Origin: Candidatus Daviesbacteria bacterium
GTDB taxonomy: Bacteria > Patescibacteriota > Microgenomatia > Daviesbacterales > UBA10151
Direction: 5' to 3'
Assembly: GCA_016183225.1 (NCBI GenBank)
Contig: JACPEZ010000007.1
Coordinates: 1-10,432 of the forward strand
DNA: 10,432 nucleotides
Shown: positions 4,693 through 10,432 of the stretch, piece after piece
Numbering within the stretch: the first letter of the stretch is position 1
Layout of the letters: each line of letters opens with the position of its first letter
Notes under the pieces: model-generated
Told to the model about the DNA's origin: nothing
Databases searched by the model: none
The model's input: the letters and a program-made list of their open reading frames with translations, nothing else
Made by a program: the position numbers and the translations under genes

Positions 4693-6153
4693 GTGAAATT
4701 AATTGTCAAGCATAAGTTTAAGCTGGCGCTTCTTTTGATTTTAGTAATAGCCTATTTTGCTTTGCGGCTGCCCAATTTAACTTTGCAGCCGATTTTTGCA
4801 GACGAGGCTATCTATATCAGATGGGCCCAGGTGATGAGATCCGAACCCACCTTGCGCTTTTTACCCTTATCCGACGGTAAGACTCCCCTATTTATGTGGA
4901 CCATGATTCCCCTGTTTAAAATTTTTGAAGATCCTCTTTTTGCGGGAAGATTTCTCTCTGTTGTGTCCGGTTTCACAACTTTCTTGGGAGTTTTTGTTTT
5001 ATCTTGGAAGATATTTAATGTTCGGGTAGCCCTGTGGGCAGGTTTACTTTATGTGATTGTTCCTTACACGGTCTTTTTTGACCGGATGGCTCTTACGGAT
5101 TCCATGCTGTCTGCTTTTACCGTCTGGTCGGTTTATTTTGCAATTTGGCTGGCTCAAAAAGTGAGATTGGATTTGGCATTTATTCTGGGATTTATTCTGG
5201 GAGGCGGATGGCTGACCAAAACTCCGGCTGTTTTAAATCTGCTGCTTTTGCCCGTAACCATACTCGTTTTCAAAAGAATAAAAAAGGATAAAGTTGCTCT
5301 TTTAAAATTGTTTTTATTTTGGGCAGTGGCAATACTAATTGCTTTGGCTGCGTACAACGCCCTCCGATTAGGTCCGAATTTTCACCTTTTATCTTCCAGA
5401 AATGCAGATTATATTTTCTCGCCTCTTGAACTGATCGGGCGGCCTCTGGATCCTTTTATACCTCATTTGCGGGATATGGCCGACTGGTTCCCCAAGCTTT
5501 TAACCTGGCCAATACTAATCGCGGGGTTCATAGGGATAATCAGGGGAAAAAACAGATTGGGCTGGGTGGTTTTGCTTTGGATGCTGCTGCCTTTGCTTTT
5601 GAGCATGGCTTTTTTGAGAACTTTTACTGCCAGATACTTATTACCTTCTATCCCGCTTTTTTTAATTTTGGCAGGATTTGGGGCAGAGAAAATATCGCAG
5701 AAAATAAAACCTGTGATACTTGTGGTACTTTTGATAATTTTGCCGCTTCAATTTAATTACCAGCTTTTGACAAATCCTCCACCGAACTCCTTACCTCAAG
5801 AAGAAAGAAAAGGTTATTTTGAACAGTGGACAGCCGGCTACGGATTTAAGGAAATTGCCCGGTTTTTAATCGAGCAAAAGAAAGGCCTGCCTGCCGGCAG
5901 GCAGGTGGTGGTAGGGACAGAGGGATTTTTCGGGACTTTGCCGGACGGGCTTTACATTTATCTTGATAAAGCCGGCATTGCGGTTGTTCCCTCAACAGCC
6001 ACCATATCGGCTAAACTCAAAGAAGCGGCGCTCGGGCACCAGACTTACTTTGTGGGGAACAGAAGCAGTCTGGAAAATATCGGAGGAGTTATATTAATTA
6101 AAGAATTTCCCAAGATTGGATCCGATGCCACTGTGTTATATCAAATCAGATGA
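4693..6153 (+). CDS. GT-C membrane glycosyltransferase (PMT_2/ArnT-like, GT39/GT83 type)
   Basis: This 486-residue multi-spanning protein likely moves a sugar from a polyprenyl-phosphate donor to an acceptor on the outer membrane face. TM1 is about residues 9-26, followed by the loop IFADEAIYIRWAQ (34-46); D37-E38 match the catalytic acidic pair of PMT_2 enzymes, and DGKTPLFMW (61-69) matches the family K-x-P-L-x-x-W motif. PYTVFFDRMALTDSMLSAF (124-142) and GGWLTKTPA (171-179) are further conserved cytoplasmic/loop motifs; FTARYLLPSIPLFLIL (311-326) is the late RYLLP signature. About ten to twelve hydrophobic helices end near 352, followed by a soluble tail of about 130 residues. Within that tail, residues 399-404 (LPAGRQ) are encoded by a 20-bp palindrome. 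GTG is taken as the start because it is the first in frame and sits 6 nt after a promoter -10 box. Its stop overlaps the next gene as ATGA. Confidence 0.87.
   Translation: MKLIVKHKFKLALLLILVIAYFALRLPNLTLQPIFADEAIYIRWAQVMRSEPTLRFLPLSDGKTPLFMWTMIPLFKIFEDPLFAGRFLSVVSGFTTFLGVFVLSWKIFNVRVALWAGLLYVIVPYTVFFDRMALTDSMLSAFTVWSVYFAIWLAQKVRLDLAFILGFILGGGWLTKTPAVLNLLLLPVTILVFKRIKKDKVALLKLFLFWAVAILIALAAYNALRLGPNFHLLSSRNADYIFSPLELIGRPLDPFIPHLRDMADWFPKLLTWPILIAGFIGIIRGKNRLGWVVLLWMLLPLLLSMAFLRTFTARYLLPSIPLFLILAGFGAEKISQKIKPVILVVLLIILPLQFNYQLLTNPPPNSLPQEERKGYFEQWTAGYGFKEIARFLIEQKKGLPAGRQVVVGTEGFFGTLPDGLYIYLDKAGIAVVPSTATISAKLKEAALGHQTYFVGNRSSLENIGGVILIKEFPKIGSDATVLYQIR
5886..5905. repeat. 20-bp perfect GC-rich palindrome inserted in frame (LPAGRQ-coding)
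   Basis: CCTGCCTGCCGGCAGGCAGG is a perfect 20-bp palindrome with its centre between 5895 and 5896, 80% GC in an AT-rich gene. It reads in frame as the end of G398, then LPAGRQ (399-404) and the first base of V405. From memory, the same palindrome and peptide recur through many CPR proteins at unrelated positions, which points to a dispersed repeat tolerated in soluble tails or loops. It lies past the last membrane helix, between a helical IEQKK stretch and a VVVGTEGFF strand, where an insertion would be harmless. As a self-complementary hairpin it could also slow ribosomes. Only one copy is in this window. Confidence 0.7.
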
Positions 6154-7769
6154 AAAAAACTTTTTTTGTTTTAGCTTCAATAACTATTCTTTCGCTTTTG
6201 CCTTTTTTTAACAGCCAATTTTTTTATACGCAGGATCATATTTTTATTGCCCGCTTGCAGCAGATGAGTACTGCCCTGTCTGACGGGCATTTTCCGGTTC
6301 GCTGGGCTCCGGATCTGCGTTTTGGCGAGCCGCTTTTTAACTTTTATGCTCCTTTACCCTATTATTTGGGGGCAATGATAAAACTTTTTGGTTTTAATTA
6401 TATTTGGGTGGCCAAAATACTTTTTATTTTATCAAGCTTTTTATCCGCCATTACCATGTATATTTTTTGCCGCCAGCTTTTTAGTGGCAGAGCCGCTTTT
6501 TTGGCAGCGGCTCTTTACGTCTGGGCTCCCTATCGGGCGGTTGATCTTTATGTCAGAGGCGCCCTGTCAGAGGCGTTTGCCTTTATTTTTTTTCCGCTGA
6601 TTTTTTATACGGCTTTACTGCTTTCTCAAAAAGTAAGCTGGCCGAGACTTTCTTTTCTTTCTCTGTCACTGGCAGGATTGTTTTTGACTCATAATGTGAC
6701 AACCTTAATCTTTTTACCCTTTTTTACTGCCTGGCTGGGATATTTGATTTGGCAACGAGCAAATTTAAAATTAATATTTCCTTTTTTAGGAGCAATCATT
6801 TTGTCTGCGGGTCTTGCTTCATTTTTTCTGCTACCGGCCATATTTGAGCGGGAATTTATCCAGACTAAATATCTATTGGTGGGCTATTTTGATTTCAGGG
6901 CCCATTTTGTGGCCTTTTATCAGTTTTTTTCACCCGTTTGGGGGTATGGAGCATCGCTTTGGGGACCAATAGATGATATGTCGTTTCAGGTGGGTTTGGT
7001 TAACTGGTTAATTTTAATATTGTCTTTAGGGTTAGGCTTTATCTTAAGGCAAAATAAAAAATTACTGATCTTTCCTGGATTTTTATTTTTTTTATTTTTC
7101 CTCTCCATTTTTTTGCAACATAACAAATCCGCTTTTGTGTGGGAGGCTATCCCCCTCATGGCCTTTATTCAATTTCCCTGGAGATTTCTGGCAATTTCAA
7201 TTTTTATCGTTTCAATTTTAGGAGGAGTCTTAGCAGAACATCTTAAAAATAAATTATTCTATGCAGCTTTATTTATTCTTACTATTGGTTTGAATATTCA
7301 ATTTTTTCAACCCCGTAATTTTGTGGAAGATTCTTTTTTTGATAAATTTTTAAATGCAGACAGTATGCATCGGGGAATGGATTTAACCAAAGATTATTTC
7401 CCCATCTGGGTTAAGTTTGACCGGGTAGAGTATTTCCCGACCCCCAGAGCAAATAGTGGAGAGATCGAAGTTTCAAGCTTTGAGAAAAAGACCGGCAGAG
7501 CTGTCGGAGAAATTACGGTTTTATCAGAAAGCGAAATAGAGGTGCCGATTACTTATTTTCCGGGCTGGGAAGTTAAAGCCGGGGGCGAGAGAATAAATTT
7601 ATCAGAACCTTCTTTGCAGGGACTGATTACTTTTAAGCTTCCTCCGGGAGAATATCAAATAGATTTGGCATTAAAAAATACTCCTGTTAGAATGGTGGGT
7701 AATGTTATTAGTTTAATAAGTTTTTTACTGGTTTTAGGTTTCTATGTTAAATTTCATAAAATCGCATAA
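6150..7769 (+). CDS. PTPS-related-domain membrane protein, GT-C-like (copy 1 of a tandem pair)
   Basis: This 539-residue polytopic membrane protein matches proteins annotated as 6-pyruvoyl-tetrahydropterin synthase-related membrane proteins (Pfam PF10131), which are not pterin enzymes and look like GT-C transferases. After TM1 (about 4-22) comes the family signature: TQDHIFIARLQQM (27-39), SDGHFPVRWAPDL (44-56) and EPLFNFYAPLPYY (60-72). A second signature, PYRAVDLYVRGALSEAFAF (127-145), precedes THNVTTLIFLPF and a string of helices; AFIQFPWRFLAIS (about 340-352) is also shared with the downstream copy. The C-terminal 120 residues form a soluble beta-rich region with TYFPGWEVKAGG and GEYQIDLALKNTPVRMVGN, then a final helix. 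The ATG overlaps the previous stop as ATGA, with no Shine-Dalgarno site, so translation is probably coupled. The likely role is use of a lipid-linked sugar on the outer membrane face; substrate unknown. Confidence 0.85.
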   Translation: MKKTFFVLASITILSLLPFFNSQFFYTQDHIFIARLQQMSTALSDGHFPVRWAPDLRFGEPLFNFYAPLPYYLGAMIKLFGFNYIWVAKILFILSSFLSAITMYIFCRQLFSGRAAFLAAALYVWAPYRAVDLYVRGALSEAFAFIFFPLIFYTALLLSQKVSWPRLSFLSLSLAGLFLTHNVTTLIFLPFFTAWLGYLIWQRANLKLIFPFLGAIILSAGLASFFLLPAIFEREFIQTKYLLVGYFDFRAHFVAFYQFFSPVWGYGASLWGPIDDMSFQVGLVNWLILILSLGLGFILRQNKKLLIFPGFLFFLFFLSIFLQHNKSAFVWEAIPLMAFIQFPWRFLAISIFIVSILGGVLAEHLKNKLFYAALFILTIGLNIQFFQPRNFVEDSFFDKFLNADSMHRGMDLTKDYFPIWVKFDRVEYFPTPRANSGEIEVSSFEKKTGRAVGEITVLSESEIEVPITYFPGWEVKAGGERINLSEPSLQGLITFKLPPGEYQIDLALKNTPVRMVGNVISLISFLLVLGFYVKFHKIA

Positions 7770-9435
7770 AGAATTTATCATTGGTTTAATACTAACCCTG
7801 TCGCTTTTGTGGCCGCTTGTTTGGGCTCCTTTTTTCTCCCATCATGACGATGTGCAAGTCATCCGACTACATCAGATGGATAAATGTTTTAAGGATGGAC
7901 AACTGCCCTGCCGGTGGGTGCCGGATTTGGGCGGTTTGTACGGCTATCCCTTATTTAATTATTATGCTCCCCTCCCGTATTACTTTGGCGAGATTGTCAA
8001 TTTAGTAACGAATAACCTGATTTTTTCTGTCAAGATTATGTTTGCCGCTTCTTTCATTGGCGCATATCTGGGAATGTTTCTTTTGGCCGGAAAATTTTGG
8101 GGTAGATGGGGAGGCGCTCTTTCAGGAGTCTTTTATAGTTTTGCGCCCTATCACGCCCTGGACTTATATGTCAGGGGAGCCATGGGAGAGTTGTGGGCTA
8201 TAACGGCTTTTCCCGTTATTTTGTGGAGTCTGGTCAGATTAAAAGAAAAAGTTAATTTGTTTAATTTGGGCCTGACCTCTCTTGCTCTGGCAGCGCTTTT
8301 TCTCTCCCATAACTTGTCAGCCATGCTTTTTCTGCCGGTGGTATTAGCTTGGATTTTGATCCAAAGTCAAGGAGTTAAAAAATTTATTCTCTCTTCTTTT
8401 TTAGCTATTTTTTTGAGTTTAGCGACAGCTTCTTTTTATCTTTTGCCAATGGTAGTGGAAAAAAATCTGGTGCATGTTGACACCACCACCTACGGCTACT
8501 TTTCTTATACGGAACATTTTAAAGGATTTAAGAAGCTGCTGGAGCGATCATGGGGATACGGATCTTCCATTAGGGAAGTGCCCGGAGGAGAAAAAGACGG
8601 CATGTCTTATCAGATCGGCTGGATACATCTTTTGGGTTGGGCTCTGGCCCTTTACATGGCCAGAAGGTTTTGGGCATCCCGGAAAGATTTAAGTTTGATC
8701 ATTATTTTTTCATCGCTTGTTATTTCTTTTGCCGGTTTCATGATTAACCCCAGAGCGGAATTTATATGGAAGACGATAGAACCCTTGAAGTTTCTGCAGT
8801 TTCCCTGGAGATTTTTACTCCTTGTGATTTTCTTTATTTCCTTTATAGCGGGAAGCGCCGCCCTGTTAAAAAGCAAAAAAATTATTATTTCCATGATGGC
8901 GGCAGTTGTCCTTATAAATTTTTTCTATTTTAAGCCGGAGAAATTTATTAATGTAACAGATCAGGAGCTTCTTTCGGGGGATCGCTGGGATAAACAGATT
9001 AAAAGATCTATTTTTGACTACTTGCCCATTTTTGCCAAAGAGCCGCCTGCCGAGCTGGCCCGGGAAAGATATCAAATTTTAACCGGAGAAACTCAAATCA
9101 CGAATTTTCAGCAGGGCACCAACTGGTTTAAGTTTAAAGCGGAAGTTACCTCGCATTCGATTATCCGTATTTCCCAATACTATTTTCCCGACTGGAAGAT
9201 TACGGTTGACGATAAGGAGGCGCCAATAGAGTATAAAGATAATACTTTAGGGTTAATGACAATTATTTTGGGAAAAGGCTCCCATCAGATTGAGGGAAGG
9301 CTTTTTGATACGCCGGTTCGTACAGTTGCCAATTTTGTCACAATTTTAGGACTGGGAGTAACAGCCCTGTTATTTTTGGTTCACTTCCGAGCGGTTCGAA
9401 AATGGATTTTATATTACAGAAAAGGGATTAGCTGA
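7744..9435 (+). CDS. PTPS-related-domain membrane protein, GT-C-like (copy 2 of a tandem pair)
   Basis: This 563-residue protein is clearly paralogous to the gene just upstream and shares every block in the same order: FFSHHDDVQVIRLHQM (30-45), KDGQLPCRWVPDL (50-62), YPLFNYYAPLPYY (68-80), PYHALDLYVRGAMGELWAI (135-153), SHNLSAMLFLP, FLQFPWRFLLLV, a beta-rich tail with YYFPDWKITVDDKE, and DTPVRTVANFV before the last helix. H33-H34-D35-D36 in the first loop and the RG...E of DLYVRGAMGE are the best candidates for catalytic or donor-binding residues, by analogy with GT-C enzymes. The start ATG lies 26 nt inside the upstream gene, a longer overlap than usual, without a strong Shine-Dalgarno site, so it should be coupled. 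A tandem duplication with divergence would let the pair act on successive sugars of one glycan, but that is inference. Confidence 0.87.
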   Translation: MLNFIKSHKEFIIGLILTLSLLWPLVWAPFFSHHDDVQVIRLHQMDKCFKDGQLPCRWVPDLGGLYGYPLFNYYAPLPYYFGEIVNLVTNNLIFSVKIMFAASFIGAYLGMFLLAGKFWGRWGGALSGVFYSFAPYHALDLYVRGAMGELWAITAFPVILWSLVRLKEKVNLFNLGLTSLALAALFLSHNLSAMLFLPVVLAWILIQSQGVKKFILSSFLAIFLSLATASFYLLPMVVEKNLVHVDTTTYGYFSYTEHFKGFKKLLERSWGYGSSIREVPGGEKDGMSYQIGWIHLLGWALALYMARRFWASRKDLSLIIIFSSLVISFAGFMINPRAEFIWKTIEPLKFLQFPWRFLLLVIFFISFIAGSAALLKSKKIIISMMAAVVLINFFYFKPEKFINVTDQELLSGDRWDKQIKRSIFDYLPIFAKEPPAELARERYQILTGETQITNFQQGTNWFKFKAEVTSHSIIRISQYYFPDWKITVDDKEAPIEYKDNTLGLMTIILGKGSHQIEGRLFDTPVRTVANFVTILGLGVTALLFLVHFRAVRKWILYYRKGIS

Positions 9436-9437
9436 AT

Positions 9438-10432
9438 ATGGATCCTCAAGAGTTACCTTTAGATACTATTAAGCAAAGAGCCCTCAGGGGCGCCGCCATA
9501 TTGACAGGGAGAAATTTTTTAATCCAAGCGGTATCTTTTTTGTCAGTGGCGCTTTTGACTGTTTTTCTGGAGCCTGCGCAGTATGGGGTATTTTTCGTTG
9601 TCTCCGCAGTGGTAAGTTTTTTAGCTTATTTCGGCGACATTGGTTTTGCGGCCAGCTTAATTCAAAAAAAAGATAAACTGACGGATATTGAACTGCGGAC
9701 TATTTTTACCCTGCAGCAACTGTTGGTCGTCTCTTTGCTGATAATTGTTTTAATACTGACCCCTTTTTTAAAAAACTTTTATCATTTTGACGAAAGCGCG
9801 GTTTATCTTCTGTGGGCTTTGGCTTTTTCGTTTTTTCTTTCGTCGCTTAAAACTATACCGACCGTATTACTGGAGAGAAAACTGGAGTTTAATAAATATG
9901 TTATCCCCCAGATTTTAGAAGTTTTGGTATTTAATATAGCGGCAGTATATCTGGCCTGGCAGGGTTTTGGAGTGACCAGTTTTAGTATAGCCGTCATACT
10001 GCGGGGAGTGACTGGACTTATTTCAACTTACGCGATTTCGCCCTGGATTCCCGGGTTGGCATTTTCGATTCCTTCGCTTAAATCTTTGCTGAAATTTGGC
10101 ATTCCTTATCAGGCTAACAGCTTTCTGGCTATGATCAAAGATGACGGAATGACCCTTTTTCTGGGAGGTATTTTAGGATCCTCGGGGATAGGTCTTTTGG
10201 GGTGGGCGCAAAAATGGGCCTTTGCCCCCTTGCGTTTTTTTATGGATCAGGTTATCAAAGTGACGTTCCCCGCTTTTTCCCGGTTGCAGGATAATAAAAA
10301 AGAGCTTTCCTTAGCTTTGTCAAAATCAATCTTTTTCATTTGTCTGCTGGTTTTTCCATCCCTTGCCTTTTTGATACTGGTTGCTCCATCTCTGGTAGAA
10401 ATTATCCCCAAATACGGCAAATGGGAAAGCGC
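9438..10432 (+). CDS. Wzx-type polysaccharide/lipid-linked oligosaccharide flippase (3' end beyond window)
   Basis: An ATG 2 nt after the previous stop opens a frame with no stop to the right edge (331 codons plus 2 nt). The sequence is an oligosaccharide flippase of the MOP superfamily (Pfam Polysacc_synt_3 type). It begins with a charged 18-residue N-terminus (MDPQELPLDTIKQRALRG), then TM1 GAAILTGRNFLIQAVSFLSV, the family turn LEPAQYGVFF (44-53) and FGDIGFAASLIQKKDKLT (65-82). Further helices include 92-110, 122-138, 156-175 and 297-317; KDDGMTLFLGGILGSSGIGLLGWA (235-257) is the conserved central stretch. About eight of the usual 12-14 helices are present, so a third or more of the protein is outside the window. 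It flips lipid-linked glycan from the inner to the outer membrane face, linking the GT2 and GT-C enzymes encoded upstream. AAAGGGA about 10 nt upstream is a modest ribosome-binding site; coupling to the previous gene is likely. Confidence 0.85.
   Translation, partial: MDPQELPLDTIKQRALRGAAILTGRNFLIQAVSFLSVALLTVFLEPAQYGVFFVVSAVVSFLAYFGDIGFAASLIQKKDKLTDIELRTIFTLQQLLVVSLLIIVLILTPFLKNFYHFDESAVYLLWALAFSFFLSSLKTIPTVLLERKLEFNKYVIPQILEVLVFNIAAVYLAWQGFGVTSFSIAVILRGVTGLISTYAISPWIPGLAFSIPSLKSLLKFGIPYQANSFLAMIKDDGMTLFLGGILGSSGIGLLGWAQKWAFAPLRFFMDQVIKVTFPAFSRLQDNKKELSLALSKSIFFICLLVFPSLAFLILVAPSLVEIIPKYGKWES

Noticed and set aside
6489..6514. Hairpin AGAGCCGC / GCGGCTCT with a 10-nt loop, resembling a terminator
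   Set aside because: It lies inside a well-conserved membrane helix region (SGRAAFLAAALY) of the 6150 gene, has no T-run of useful length after it, and is explained by Ala-rich coding.
1..10432. Alternative genetic code with TGA as glycine, used by some CPR lineages
   Set aside because: TGA closes five genes at their expected ends (2369, 3100, 4634, 6153, 9435), and no in-frame TGA sits at a conserved glycine position.

Overview
The window is a cell-surface glycan assembly locus, most likely from a Patescibacteria (CPR) genome of the Microgenomates type. Three things suggest this. (1) The glycosyltransferase, KilA-N, DEDDy-exonuclease and PTPS-related membrane protein subfamilies are ones I associate with that group. 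(2) Genes overlap or nearly touch. (3) A 20-bp palindrome that encodes LPAGRQ, of a kind common in CPR proteins, sits in frame in one gene. TGA is used as a stop by five genes (ends at 2369, 3100, 4634, 6153, 9435), so the code is the standard bacterial one and not the TGA=Gly code of Gracilibacteria/SR1. The taxonomic call is from memory, not from a search.

Layout. Positions 1-262 (minus) hold the N-terminus of a polytopic GT-C-like membrane protein that runs off the left edge. Only 21 bp separate its GTG from the first plus-strand ATG, so the divergent promoters are packed together and both transcripts look leaderless or nearly so. From 284 to 2369 lies what should be one long gene, a GT2 polyprenyl-phosphate sugar transferase fused to a GT-C membrane transferase. 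It is broken near 380 by a short deletion that removes the DDGS nucleotide-binding motif and shifts the frame. An intact ALG5/DPM1-like GT2 follows at 2366-3100.

Positions 3101-4692 interrupt the glycan genes with an information/defence-flavoured cassette: a 12-codon hydrophobic scrap, a complete KilA-N protein (3163-3981), a 15-codon scrap resembling the start of a PD-(D/E)XK nuclease (3983-4030), and a complete DEDDy 3'-5' exonuclease (4023-4634). A good sigma-70-type promoter at 4658-4686 then starts a second glycan run: a GT-C transferase (4693-6153), two tandem PTPS-related membrane proteins (6150-7769 and 7744-9435), and a Wzx-type flippase cut by the right edge (9438-10432).

Inferred working model: the GT2 enzymes load hexoses onto polyprenyl phosphate at the inner membrane face. 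The multi-spanning GT-C enzymes use those lipid-linked sugars on the outer face. The flippase moves lipid-linked oligosaccharide across. The KilA-N/exonuclease pair is unrelated to this pathway and is the likeliest mobile or defence-related content. I saw no rRNA, tRNA, CRISPR array, IS element or rho-independent terminator.
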